Assembly (NCBI GenBank): GCA_947485165.1
Contig: CANKRG010000022.1
Coordinates: 1 to 33,047, forward strand
Source of the DNA: Comamonadaceae bacterium
GTDB lineage: Bacteria > Pseudomonadota > Gammaproteobacteria > Burkholderiales > Burkholderiaceae_C
Reading direction: 5' to 3'
DNA length: 33,047 nt
Part shown: positions 7,851-17,302 of the stretch, piece after piece
Position numbering within the stretch: position 1 is the stretch's first letter
Layout of the letters: every line of letters begins with the position of its first letter
Translations under genes and position numbers: made by a program
The notes under the pieces: model-generated
Told to the model about the DNA's origin: nothing
What the model saw: the letters and a program-made list of their open reading frames with translations, nothing else
The model's database searches: none

Positions 7851-9203
7851 ATGAAATATATAGCATCTCAGGCAATAAATACGTGGGCTAGAGTCATATT
7901 TGGCATTATTTTTTGCCTGAATTCGGCTTTTGCAGCCTTGCCCATCGAAAATTGGACGCAGCCCAGCGGTGCACAGGTCTTTTTGGTGCAAAGCCCCGCC
8001 ATTGCGATGGTGGATGTGCAAATCGACTTTGATGCTGGCTCGCGCCGCGACCCTGCCGACAAAGCAGGTTTGGCGAGTGTGACGGCGATGATGTTGTCAA
8101 AAGGCATTAAAGGAAAGGGAGCCAATGGTTCAAATGCCGCTTTGGACGACAACCAGCTGAGCGAAGCTTGGGCCGATTTGGGCGCTTCATTTTCGGCTGC
8201 TGCAGGGGCTGATCGCATGAGCTTTTCGCTGCGTTCCCTCACTTACCCAGATCTTTTAGGCAAAGCGGTTGATTTGGCAGCGCGGCAAATGGGGCATCCC
8301 GCCTGGCCCAACACCATTTGGCTGCGTGAGCGCGAGCGTATCGCGGCCAGTATCAAAGAAGCCAACACCCGCCCCGCCACACTGGCAGGTCGCGCTTTTA
8401 ACCAAGCGGTGTACGGCGCACATCCTTACGGTTTTGAGATGACGGAGACGAATCTGGCGGTCATCAGCGTGGCTGATATGCAAGCGGCGTACACGGCCTT
8501 GGTGCTGCCCTGCAGAGCCAAAGTCAGCATCGTCGGTGCTGTTACCAAGCCGCAGGCGGATGCTCTGGTTGCCACGCTGTTAGGGCAATTGCCGAAAAGT
8601 GAGTGCTCACTACTGCAGGTCATTCCTGAAGTGGAGCCCCTCAAACAAGCCGAGGACAGACGCATCAGCTTTGAATCTGCCCAAGCGCATGTGTTGATAG
8701 GCCAGCCCGGTTATAAGCGCGATGACCCAGATTTTTTCGCGCTTTTGGTGGGGAATCACATCTTGGGTGGCGGTGGTTTTACCTCGCGTTTGACCCACGA
8801 AGTGCGTGAAAAGCGGGGGCTGACGTATGGCGTTTACAGCGGTTTTCAGCCCGGCAACCACGCCGGCGCGTTCACGCTGGGCTTGCAAACCCGGCCTGAC
8901 CAAGCAGCGCAGGCGCTGCAGGTGTCCAAAGACGTGTTGGCCAAGTTTGTCGCCGAAGGCCCGACCGAGGCCGAACTGCAAGCCGCCAAAGACAATTTGA
9001 TGGGCGGTTTTGCTCTGCGGATAGACAGCAACCGCAAGCTTTTGGACAATGTGGCAAATATTGCTTGGAATAAATTACCTTTGAATTATCTGGACGTGTG
9101 GACGCAGCAGATCGACAAAATCACCACCGCGCAGATCAAAGCCGTGTTTCAGCGCAAACTGCAACCTGAGCGGATGGTGACGGTCGTATTGGGAGGTGTG
9201 TAG
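7851..9203 (+). CDS. M16 family peptidase homologue, non-catalytic partner, secreted
   Basis: A 450-residue M16-family protein. The HxxEH zinc motif is absent: the matching region reads AGSRRDPADKAGLASVTAMM. The C-terminal domain keeps the glycine loop and Arg/Tyr motif, GGGGFTSRLTHEVREKRGLT. This pattern is typical of the substrate-binding partner of a catalytic M16 subunit. I chose the ATG at 7851, giving MKYIASQAINTWARVIFGII as the start of a signal peptide ending near FA. A TTG at 7791 overlapping the upstream stop would force translation through the dRS3 repeat. Part of the signal peptide (IASQAINTWA) is encoded by a dispersed AT-rich repeat copy. Confidence 0.87.
   Translation: MKYIASQAINTWARVIFGIIFCLNSAFAALPIENWTQPSGAQVFLVQSPAIAMVDVQIDFDAGSRRDPADKAGLASVTAMMLSKGIKGKGANGSNAALDDNQLSEAWADLGASFSAAAGADRMSFSLRSLTYPDLLGKAVDLAARQMGHPAWPNTIWLRERERIAASIKEANTRPATLAGRAFNQAVYGAHPYGFEMTETNLAVISVADMQAAYTALVLPCRAKVSIVGAVTKPQADALVATLLGQLPKSECSLLQVIPEVEPLKQAEDRRISFESAQAHVLIGQPGYKRDDPDFFALLVGNHILGGGGFTSRLTHEVREKRGLTYGVYSGFQPGNHAGAFTLGLQTRPDQAAQALQVSKDVLAKFVAEGPTEAELQAAKDNLMGGFALRIDSNRKLLDNVANIAWNKLPLNYLDVWTQQIDKITTAQIKAVFQRKLQPERMVTVVLGGV
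7857..7896 (-). repeat. Dispersed AT-rich repeat inside an M16 gene's signal-peptide region
   Basis: Read on the minus strand: GACTCTAGCCCACGTATTTA then TTGCCTGAGATGCTATATA. It matches the copy at 4336 including the GACTCTAGCC flank. On the plus strand it is translated as part of the M16 protein N-terminus. Confidence 0.7.
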
Positions 9204-9255
9204 GGCGGGGTGCAATAATCGGGGCTTACTTCTCAGAGCTAACTTTATTGCTGTC

Positions 9256-9894
9256 ATGTCAAAACTCAAACCCATCGTTCCCAAAAAGAAACCCGTTGTC
9301 AAACGTCCCACCACGCCATCGGGCGAGATCCGCATCATTGGTGGGCTGTGGAAGCGCACCAAGCTGTCAGTTGCGGACTTTCCCGGCTTGCGCCCCACGC
9401 CAGATCGCGTGCGGGAGACGCTGTTCAACTGGCTGGGGCAAGATTTGAGCGGCTGGCGCTGTGTCGATGCCTTTGCGGGCACAGGGGCGCTGGGTTTTGA
9501 AGCGGCATCACGCGGCGCCAACCATGTGCTGATGTGTGAACAACAGCCCGCGTTGGTGGCGCAGCTGCAAACCACGGCGACGAAGCTGCAGGCAAAAATG
9601 GTTCGCATTGAGCGTGGTGATGGTGTCGGTGCTTTGAAGCGAGTTGCCGCAAAAAGCATAGATTTGGTACTCTTAGATCCGCCTTTTGAAGCAGTTGGTG
9701 TTGCAGACGCTGCTTTGGCCGCCGCCAGTTTGGCGGTGACGGATGAAGGTTTTATCTATTTAGAGTCGCCCAAAACATTAACGGCAGAAGATGCCGAAGT
9801 GTTTGGCTTGCAAGTTCACCGTTTTGGCAAAGCGGGTATGGTGCACTACCACTTACTTCAAAAATTGGCTTCAAAAGCGGCAGAAAACACCTGA
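9256..9894 (+). CDS. rsmD: 16S rRNA (guanine966-N2)-methyltransferase RsmD
   Basis: A 212-residue SAM-dependent methyltransferase. It begins with a basic Lys/Pro-rich stretch, then IRIIGGLWKRTKL and the RsmD signature LRPTPDRVRETLFNWL. The SAM site reads DAFAGTGALGFEAASRGA, and the catalytic DPPF is in DLVLLDPPFEAVG. It methylates G966 of 16S rRNA during 30S assembly. The start at 9256 is preferred because residues upstream do not resemble the family. coaD follows 36 bp downstream, an order common in proteobacteria. Confidence 0.93.
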   Translation: MSKLKPIVPKKKPVVKRPTTPSGEIRIIGGLWKRTKLSVADFPGLRPTPDRVRETLFNWLGQDLSGWRCVDAFAGTGALGFEAASRGANHVLMCEQQPALVAQLQTTATKLQAKMVRIERGDGVGALKRVAAKSIDLVLLDPPFEAVGVADAALAAASLAVTDEGFIYLESPKTLTAEDAEVFGLQVHRFGKAGMVHYHLLQKLASKAAENT

Positions 9895-9930
9895 AACCGT
9901 ATAAATTTACAAATTTGGGATAATCACCGC

Positions 9931-11328
<1,398 letters not shown>

Positions 11329-11345
11329 GGGTAGATTATCGGGGC

Positions 11346-11373
11346 AAAAAAAAGCCCACCGAGGTGGGCTTTT
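11346..11373 (-). terminator. Rho-independent terminator after rplY
   Basis: On the minus strand AGCCCACC pairs with GGTGGGCT across a very short loop and is followed by eight T (the A-run at 11346-11353). It lies 43 bp past the rplY stop and 18 bp before the pth start, so pth may need read-through or its own promoter. Confidence 0.85.
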
Positions 11374-11415
11374 AGCATTTCAAAATAGTTTGAAACTTTA
11401 AATAAAAAGTTTAAA

Positions 11416-12078
11416 TTATTTCTTTGCGGGTGCTTTGGCTGCTGGCTTAGCTGCTGGTTTAGCGCCGGCTTTCGCTGCTTTAGCGTCAGCTGCTGGGTCA
11501 GCAACCACCACTTCAGGAGCTGCCACAACGACAACAGAAACCAACACAGGGTTTTTCACGCCGTGGGTCACAGCAGACACGCCTTTTGGCAAGGTGATGT
11601 CGTTCAGGTGCAATGAAGAACCTTTCTTCAGACCACTCAAGTCAATAGCGATGAATTCTGGCAAGTCAGCTGGGAGGCAAGACACCAAGATTTCAGTCAA
11701 CACGTGGTTGGCGACGCAGTTTTCGGTTTTCACGGCTGGCGACAACTCATCACCGCTGTAGTGCAATGGCACTTTCATGGTGAGCTTGTGGTCGGCTTCA
11801 ACGCGTTGGAAGTCGATGTGCAAGACGAGTTGCTTGAAAGGGTGGTATTGCACGTCGCGCAACAACACTTTGCTGGCTTTGCCGTCTTTTTCCATGTCCA
11901 AAATGGCTGAATGGAACGCCTCTTTTTTCAAGGCGTGCCACAATGCATTGTGGTCAAGTTCAACGAGTTCAGGTGTCCCTGAACCGCCGTAGATAATGCC
12001 CGGTGTGCGACCGGAGATACGCAGACGGCGGCTCGCACCCGTGCCCTGCTTTGCGCGCTCAAAAGCGACGAATTTCAT
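11416..12078 (-). CDS. rplY: 50S ribosomal protein bL25, long Ctc form
   Basis: A 220-residue 5S-rRNA-binding ribosomal protein. It starts [20 protein letters not shown] with the [10 protein letters not shown] motif, has the L25 beta-barrel to about residue 95, then the TL5/Ctc C-terminal domain ([35 protein letters not shown]), and ends in an Ala/Lys/Pro repeat tail. A good ribosome site (AGGAGTT, plus-strand 12083-12089) precedes the ATG. It lies between prs and pth, as in other betaproteobacteria. Confidence 0.95.
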   Translation of the reverse strand: MKFVAFERAKQGTGASRRLRISGRTPGIIYGGSGTPELVELDHNALWHALKKEAFHSAILDMEKDGKASKVLLRDVQYHPFKQLVLHIDFQRVEADHKLTMKVPLHYSGDELSPAVKTENCVANHVLTEILVSCLPADLPEFIAIDLSGLKKGSSLHLNDITLPKGVSAVTHGVKNPVLVSVVVVAAPEVVVADPAADAKAAKAGAKPAAKPAAKAPAKK

Positions 12079-12126
12079 AATTAACTCCTAGCTAGGAACC
12101 CACCGCGACCAGTGTGATTCCGGTTT

Positions 12127-12158
12127 AAAAAAGACCAGCAAAAATAGTTTATTTTTGC
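12127..12158 (-). terminator. Possible weak terminator or processing hairpin between prs and rplY
   Basis: GCAAAAATA (12138-12146) pairs perfectly with TATTTTTGC (12150-12158) around a 3-nt loop. On the minus strand TTTTTT follows after about six bases. The stem is AT-rich and the T-run is displaced, so termination would be partial at most. Confidence 0.4.
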
Positions 12159-12189
12159 GATCTACTTGTTGTTGACCATCAGCTCAAAA

Positions 12190-13170
12190 TCAAAAAAGAT
12201 TTTGCTCTTGATCGTCAAACAAACGCATGACCGACTCTCCGCTGGCAATGCGCTGAATGGTTTCAGCAATCAATGGCGCGACGGAGAGTTGGCGAATTTT
12301 TTTACATGTAGCTGCTTCAGCTGAAAGTGGGATGGTGTTGGTGATCACCACCTCATCCAAAGCATCCCCCAAACGAATGCGTTCAATGGCGGGGCCAGAG
12401 AAAACAGGATGCGTGCAATAAGCGTAAACTTTTTTAGCACCGCGTTCTTTGAGAACTTCAGCCGCTTTGACCAGCGTACCGGCCGTGTCGATCATGTCGT
12501 CCATGATGACGCAGTTGCGGCCATCAATGTCGCCAATCACATGCATCACTTCAGAGACATTCGCTTTAGGGCGGCGCTTGTCGATGATCGCCATGTCGCA
12601 ACCGAGTTGTTTGGCTAAAGCACGCGCACGAACCACGCCACCCACGTCGGGCGATACAACGATCAAGTCTTCGTAATTTTTCTGACGCAAATCACCCAAC
12701 AAAACTGGCGATGCGTAGATGTTGTCTACTGGGATGTCGAAGAAACCTTGGATTTGATCTGCATGCAGATCCATGGTCAAAATACGAGACACACCGACAG
12801 TCTGTAACAAATTGGCAACCACTTTGGCGGTGATAGGCACACGTGCTGAGCGCGGACGGCGGTCTTGCCGAGCATAACCGAAGTAAGGAATCACGGCGCT
12901 GATGCGTTCTGCCGAGGCGCGCTTCAATGCGTCAACCATGATCAGCAGTTCCATCAAGTTTTCATTGGTGGGGGAGCAGGTGGATTGCACCACAAACACA
13001 TCACGCGCACGCACGTTTTGTTTGATTTCTACAGTGACTTCACCATCAGAGAAGCGGCCCACATCTGCAGCACCGAGTGAAATGCCTAAATGGCGCGCAA
13101 TTTCAGACGCCATGCCAGGGTTGGCATTGCCAGTGAAAACCAGAAAATCAGGTGTGTGGGCTTGCGACAT
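12190..13170 (-). CDS. prs: Ribose-phosphate pyrophosphokinase
   Basis: A 326-residue PRPP synthase, supplying nucleotides, His and Trp synthesis. N-terminal [12 protein letters not shown] and [20 protein letters not shown]; catalytic loop [46 protein letters not shown]; and the PRPP-binding loop [18 protein letters not shown]. Length is slightly above the typical 310-320. It follows tRNA-Gln on the same strand with a hairpin array between, and is followed by rplY. Confidence 0.97.
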   Translation of the reverse strand: MSQAHTPDFLVFTGNANPGMASEIARHLGISLGAADVGRFSDGEVTVEIKQNVRARDVFVVQSTCSPTNENLMELLIMVDALKRASAERISAVIPYFGYARQDRRPRSARVPITAKVVANLLQTVGVSRILTMDLHADQIQGFFDIPVDNIYASPVLLGDLRQKNYEDLIVVSPDVGGVVRARALAKQLGCDMAIIDKRRPKANVSEVMHVIGDIDGRNCVIMDDMIDTAGTLVKAAEVLKERGAKKVYAYCTHPVFSGPAIERIRLGDALDEVVITNTIPLSAEAATCKKIRQLSVAPLIAETIQRIASGESVMRLFDDQEQNLF

Positions 13171-13235
13171 AAATTGGACAATAAGTTAGCACGCTGCGTG
13201 CGTTAAATGTATGCGATAACAATATGTGCGCTAAA

Positions 13236-13317
13236 CATCAACACAGGATGTGCTGAAAGAAAGCATCAGTACATCTTGTACTGAAAAATCATCAGCACTT
13301 TTGTGCTGAAAATATTT
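13236..13317 (-). repeat. Three tandem hairpin units between tRNA-Gln and prs
   Basis: Three adjoining units of 26-28 bp (13236-13263, 13264-13289, 13290-13317). Each contains a 6-bp inverted repeat: CAACAC/GTGCTG, CAGTAC/GTACTG and CAGCAC/GTGCTG, with loops of 5, 5 and 4 nt. All share CATCA before and GAAA after the stem. Unit 2 against unit 3 differs by a compensated C-G to T-A pair; unit 1 has a wobble. The last unit abuts the tRNA CCA end. Confidence 0.75.
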
Positions 13318-13393
13318 GGCAGGGGCGGAAGGACTCGAACCTTCGCATGCTGGAATCAAAATCCAGTGCCTTAACCAACTTGGCGACGCCCCT
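13317..13393 (-). tRNA. tRNA-Gln (anticodon TTG)
   Basis: Minus-strand cloverleaf. The acceptor stem AGGGGCG pairs with CGCCCCT. The anticodon arm is CTGGA-TTTTGAT-TCCAG with anticodon TTG, the T arm is GAAGG-TTCGAGT-CCTTC, and CCA is encoded. It sits between ispE and prs, a position conserved in betaproteobacteria. Confidence 0.96.
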
Positions 13394-13495
13394 ACACTGG
13401 TTATCAGTCTAAATTATGCAATCGAAACGGCTTAACTCTGACTAACCACCGAAAACTTTCATAGCTATCCAAAATAGCTATCTAAATTCATGCTT

Positions 13496-14347
13496 TCAAT
13501 TTGCCCAGCTTTTCAGCGGATGCTCCACTAAATTGCTGCAAAGTTTAACAATGGCGTTTTTGGGCGCATCTTGAAACTCAACAAACCTACTCAAATTCTC
13601 TTCGCCGACATGCGCAAAAACTGCGCTGCCAGAACCTGTCATTCTGGGCTGCAACCCCAGTTTCCCCAGCCAATTTAAGGCGGTACTCACATCAGGACTC
13701 AGCTTTTGAGCAACAGCTTGCAAATCATTTTGGCCGAAGCTAAATGGATAAGCAGCAAAGCCTGAAATTATAGCATTGGGTGAGTCACGTTTCAAGCTCG
13801 GGGCAGTAAAAATTGCTTGTGATGACAATCCAGATGCTGGTTTGACCACCAAAAAGTGCGCTTTCGGCAGGTCAATCGGTGTAATTTCCTCTCCAATGCC
13901 TTCAACCCAGGCGTTGCTGCCGTGTATGAAAAAAGGCACATCCGCGCCTAACTGCAGGCCAATGTGGGCTAATTGTTGCTTGGTCAGGTTCAATTGCCAC
14001 AGGCGATTCAGCGCTAAAAGTGTGGATGCCGCGTCAGAAGAGCCACCGCCCATGCCCGCTTGGGCGGGAATTGATTTGGCAATGCTGATGTGCGCCCCCA
14101 GCGTGGATCCTGTCGCCAACTGCAAAGCACGTGCGGCATTGATCGCCAAATCATCCGCTGGCAGCGGCGTAGTGAGGTCTTCGCGGCTGATGTTGCCATT
14201 GGCTCGCAGCTCAAAATGCAGCGTATCGCACCAATCAATCAACATAAAAACCGACTGCAGCAGGTGATAACCATCGGCCCGCCTGCCTGTGATGTGCAAA
14301 AACAGGTTCAATTTGGCGGGAGCGGGGACGTCAAACAGCGAGTTCAT
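13496..14347 (-). CDS. ispE: 4-diphosphocytidyl-2-C-methyl-D-erythritol kinase
   Basis: A 283-residue GHMP kinase of the MEP isoprenoid pathway. PAPAKLNLFLHITGRRADGY is the N-terminal substrate motif, PAQAGMGGGSSDAAS the ATP-binding GHMP loop, ADVPFFIHG the middle motif, and PRMTGSGSAVFA the C-terminal motif. It is downstream of lolB (34-bp gap) on the same strand and upstream of tRNA-Gln. Confidence 0.96.
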   Translation of the reverse strand: MNSLFDVPAPAKLNLFLHITGRRADGYHLLQSVFMLIDWCDTLHFELRANGNISREDLTTPLPADDLAINAARALQLATGSTLGAHISIAKSIPAQAGMGGGSSDAASTLLALNRLWQLNLTKQQLAHIGLQLGADVPFFIHGSNAWVEGIGEEITPIDLPKAHFLVVKPASGLSSQAIFTAPSLKRDSPNAIISGFAAYPFSFGQNDLQAVAQKLSPDVSTALNWLGKLGLQPRMTGSGSAVFAHVGEENLSRFVEFQDAPKNAIVKLCSNLVEHPLKSWAN

Positions 14348-14381
14348 TCAAGTAGTGATATTTTTGTGACTTATCTCGTGC

Positions 14382-14915
14382 TTATTGCTTTTCTAGGGCA
14401 ATACGCAGCTCGACCGTGGGCAGCGGACTGATTCGTTTGGCGATGAGTCGTGGATTATCGGGGTTTTTGATGTTTGACAAGTCAGTTTCCCAGCCATCAA
14501 TCGGTGTCTTGCTGCCTGCCAGCCAGTCAAACAAAGCGGGCAGCGGCAGCGCCGTACCGGTGACCGTTGTGATCAAAGCCTCGGTGGAAGGGTAGGTCGT
14601 GGTGGTGTTGTTTGCTACCAATAAGGCCGTTTGTGGTGTCCATGTCAGCTTGGCGACGGTGTTGCCCAGCGGTGAGCTCAAGGTCAATTCACCCGTTTGC
14701 GCGTCTCCGCTTATAGAGAAAGCGCCGTACAAGGATTGCGGCGATTCAGACGCAATTCGTAACGAAAGTCTGCCTTGGTAGCTTAAGCGCAAAGGGGTGT
14801 TTGAAAGGGTGGAATTTTCAGCGCCAAATGCGCCAATAGCCGTTGTATTTGTTGCGCATCCAGCTGTTAAATTTATAGCAAAAAAAAGACTAAAGAATCG
14901 CAAAAATCCCGTCAT
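14382..14915 (-). CDS. lolB: Outer-membrane lipoprotein LolB
   Basis: A 177-residue lipoprotein receptor that inserts lipoproteins into the outer membrane. The ATG at 14915 overlaps the upstream stop (ATGA) and gives MTGFLRFFSLFFAINLTAGC, a signal peptide with lipidated Cys20. The -3 residue is Thr where Leu is usual. The mature part shows the LolB fold signatures: YQGRLSLRI, SLYGAFSISGDAQTGELTL, SPLGNTVAKLTW and PALFDWLAG. The region over the lipobox coincides with a dispersed AT-rich repeat copy. Synteny with ispE downstream supports the call. Confidence 0.92.
   Translation of the reverse strand: MTGFLRFFSLFFAINLTAGCATNTTAIGAFGAENSTLSNTPLRLSYQGRLSLRIASESPQSLYGAFSISGDAQTGELTLSSPLGNTVAKLTWTPQTALLVANNTTTTYPSTEALITTVTGTALPLPALFDWLAGSKTPIDGWETDLSNIKNPDNPRLIAKRISPLPTVELRIALEKQ
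14837..14882 (+). repeat. Dispersed AT-rich repeat over the lolB lipobox
   Basis: TAGCCGTTGTATTTGTTGC, then AGCTGTTAAATTTATAGCAA. By eye about 28 of 36 positions agree without gaps with the copy at 3898, and the tail TTTATAGCAA equals the copy at 4336. On the minus strand it encodes NLTAGCATNTTA of LolB. Confidence 0.55.
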
Positions 14916-16342
14916 GGCTTCACGCCAAAGCGCTTCAAGGTCTGTACCAACGTGTCGTTGTTTTTGTTGATTTTGACGCCTTCTTTCCATACCGCCGTTG
15001 CGCGCTCTTTCAGTCCCTGTTTCCACAGCACTTCGCCCAAATGCGCGGCAATTTCGGCATCTGGTTTGGCTTTGTAGGCAGTTTCCAAAATGCGTTGAGC
15101 TTCAGCTATATTGCCCAATTTGAACTCGACCCAGCCCAAGCTGTCTGCAATAAACGGATCTTCGGGGGCCAGTTCCACTGCTTTTTGGATCAATTTTTTG
15201 GCTTCCGGCAGGCGCTGGTTACGGTCTGCCAGTGAATAGCCCAGCGCGTTGTAGGCCTGCGGATCTTCGGGTTTATCATCAATCACCTGCCGCAAAATGC
15301 GCTCCATCTCGTCAAGGCGCATCAGTTTTTCAGCCATCATGGCCAAGTCATACTGTAAATCGGCGCGGTCGGCTTCGTTGCTGTTCGCAATGGCCTTGCT
15401 CAAGATGTCATACGCTTGTTGGTATTGTTTGTTGCCTTTCGCCATATTGGCAAGCAAAATATAAGCGCGCGACTGGCTCGCACTGCGTTGCTCCAGGGGC
15501 AAATCGTCGGTCAATTGGATGAATTTACTCAGTGACGCCTGCGCTGCCGCCGCAGAGGCGTCGGCCTTGTTTTTATCCGCCGCATCTTGGCTCAATTGGT
15601 ACTGTAGCGTGCCCAAAACCAACCAGTTTGGCGCGTAGGTGGGGGCGTCGGTGCTGAGCTTTTGCACTTGCGCCAGAGCGTCTGAAAAACGCGACTGCGA
15701 AACCAATGTTCGGGCATACGCTAAGCGGACTTCAGGCTTGGGCTGAGCTGCCGAGTTCGCAAGGTATTGCTTGACGAGTTGCTCGGCTAGGGGCTCTTTG
15801 GCAGCCATGAGCGCAATAGCCAGCTGCGCAGCCTCTGCGCCACGAGGATTTTTGGCCAGTGCAAGTTTAGTAACTTCGAGGGCAATGGCCATGTCCGCTT
15901 TACCTGCGGGTTGTTCTAAACGGTTCATGCTGACCGAAATTTGAACCAGATACCGTGCTGCATCGATAGATGTGGGGGTAGCCAGCAGCCAAGCCCTCGC
16001 TGCTGACAAGGCGGATTCGCCAGAACGGGCTTGCAAAGCAATGGTGATGGCGCGCTCGAACAGCGAGGCGTCATTTGTCCTTCGGGCGCTGTCCAGCATC
16101 AGCGCGAAAGCAATTCTGGGTTCCTCATCGAGAAAATTCAACTCGGCTAACAAAATTTTGTAGAAAGTCTCGGCGTCAAGGGCTGAGTTGATAACAGGCG
16201 CTTCAGGCGTTGATGATGCAGATGACGCTGATGGCTGTTGCGCTGGCACAGATTGCCCGAATGCCAGCGGCACGGTGCCGAAAAAGCTCAGTAAACTTAA
16301 CGCAGCGATGGCTATTGGGCGGATGAATCTATTTTGTTCCAT
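14912..16342 (-). CDS. Secreted tetratricopeptide-repeat protein
   Basis: A 476-residue TPR protein beginning MEQNRFIRPIAIAALSLLSF with a signal peptide ending near PLAFG. An alternative ATG lies at 16360. TPR-like helices run through the protein. The clearest block is at the C-terminus: YNALGYSLADRNQRLPEAKK, ELAPEDPFIADSLGWVEFKL, then AQRILETAYKAKP and AAHLGEVLWKQG. The N-terminal third is Ala-rich with degenerate repeats. It overlaps lolB by 4 bp (translational coupling) and may support outer-membrane or envelope assembly; the exact role is unknown. A longer reading upstream would run into the divergent mutM and is not supported. Confidence 0.85.
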   Translation of the reverse strand: MEQNRFIRPIAIAALSLLSFFGTVPLAFGQSVPAQQPSASSASSTPEAPVINSALDAETFYKILLAELNFLDEEPRIAFALMLDSARRTNDASLFERAITIALQARSGESALSAARAWLLATPTSIDAARYLVQISVSMNRLEQPAGKADMAIALEVTKLALAKNPRGAEAAQLAIALMAAKEPLAEQLVKQYLANSAAQPKPEVRLAYARTLVSQSRFSDALAQVQKLSTDAPTYAPNWLVLGTLQYQLSQDAADKNKADASAAAAQASLSKFIQLTDDLPLEQRSASQSRAYILLANMAKGNKQYQQAYDILSKAIANSNEADRADLQYDLAMMAEKLMRLDEMERILRQVIDDKPEDPQAYNALGYSLADRNQRLPEAKKLIQKAVELAPEDPFIADSLGWVEFKLGNIAEAQRILETAYKAKPDAEIAAHLGEVLWKQGLKERATAVWKEGVKINKNNDTLVQTLKRFGVKP

Positions 16343-16418
16343 GTAAGCATGATAATTCATGCAAAGTGAGCCTGTATATACCCACAAAAAACCGTAAAAA
16401 ACGTGAATAAATAGAAGC

Positions 16419-17267
16419 ATGCCTGAATTACCCGAAGTTGAAGTGACACGTTTGAGTTTTGCTTCCAGCATTGCAGGTGCACGCATATTGGCCGTTCGTT
16501 TGGGCAAACCGCTGCGTTGGCCGCTGCAGTGCGAGCCGGATGATTTGCTGGGTATGACGGTGCTGCAAGTGCGCCGGCGGGGTAAATACTTGTTGCTGGA
16601 CTTAAAGGGTGGCCGCGTAGGTGATGGTTTGTTGCTGATGCATTTGGGCATGTCTGGCAGCTTGAGTTTTACGTCGCAAACGGTTTGGGGCGTAGAAGTT
16701 GCCGCTGCTGGTAAACACGATCATTTTGACTTGGTCACCACACAGGGCTTGCTGCGCCTGAACGACCCGCGTCGCTTTGGTGCGGTGGTTTTTGCACCAG
16801 CTGAGCAATCACCCACCGCCCAAAAGCTGCTGGGCAAGCTGGGCGTTGAGCCTTTGACCGAGGCCTTTGATATCAAAACCTTCCATTTGGGGCTTAAAAA
16901 ACGCCAAACGGCGATCAAGCAAGTGCTTTTGGGGGGCGAATTGGTTGTCGGGGTCGGCAATATTTACGCATCAGAAGCGCTGTTTATGGCGGGTATTCGC
17001 CCAACGACCCGTGCGGCCAAAATCAGCCTGCCCAGAGCCGCCAAGCTGCACGCTGCAATTCAAGAGGTTCTTGCCCGAGCCATCGCCAAAGGCGGCAGCA
17101 CCTTGCAAGATTTTTCCAGTGCCAAGGGCGAAACTGGTTATTTTCAGCTGGAAGCCAAGGTGTATGACCGCGCGGGGTTGCCGTGTTTGGATTGCCAAAG
17201 CCTAATCAAAAAAATTGTGCAAGGGCAGCGTTCGACGTTTTACTGCGCTGCATGTCAAAAACCATGA
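16419..17267 (+). CDS. mutM: Formamidopyrimidine-DNA glycosylase
   Basis: A 282-residue bifunctional glycosylase/AP lyase that removes 8-oxoguanine. It starts [11 protein letters not shown] with catalytic Pro at position 2 of the mature protein. [11 protein letters not shown] and MHLGMSGSL follow, then the helix-two-turn-helix segment [20 protein letters not shown]-terminal zinc finger reads CLDCQ ... FYCAACQ. It is divergent from the TPR gene and overlaps mutY by the ATGA at 17264-17267, so both oxidative-damage repair genes are probably co-translated. Confidence 0.97.
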   Translation: MPELPEVEVTRLSFASSIAGARILAVRLGKPLRWPLQCEPDDLLGMTVLQVRRRGKYLLLDLKGGRVGDGLLLMHLGMSGSLSFTSQTVWGVEVAAAGKHDHFDLVTTQGLLRLNDPRRFGAVVFAPAEQSPTAQKLLGKLGVEPLTEAFDIKTFHLGLKKRQTAIKQVLLGGELVVGVGNIYASEALFMAGIRPTTRAAKISLPRAAKLHAAIQEVLARAIAKGGSTLQDFSSAKGETGYFQLEAKVYDRAGLPCLDCQSLIKKIVQGQRSTFYCAACQKP

Positions 17268-17302
17268 CTGAAACCATGACGGAAACGATGACGGAAATTA
17301 TG
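17264..17302 (+). repeat. 12-bp tandem repeat of start codons at the mutY 5' end
   Basis: ATGACTGAAACC, ATGACGGAAACG and ATGACGGAAATT follow one another and end in a fourth ATG at 17300. The product reads [13 protein letters not shown]. Units are in frame, so copy-number change would not break mutY. Confidence 0.9.

Noticed and set aside
13236-13317. Tandem repeated units as a CRISPR array
   Set aside because: Units adjoin without unique spacers, there are only three, and each is itself a hairpin with variable stem sequence.
16361-16651. N-terminal extension of the TPR protein to 16651
   Set aside because: It would lie antisense to the mutM 5' region and displace a clear signal peptide starting at 16342 or 16360.
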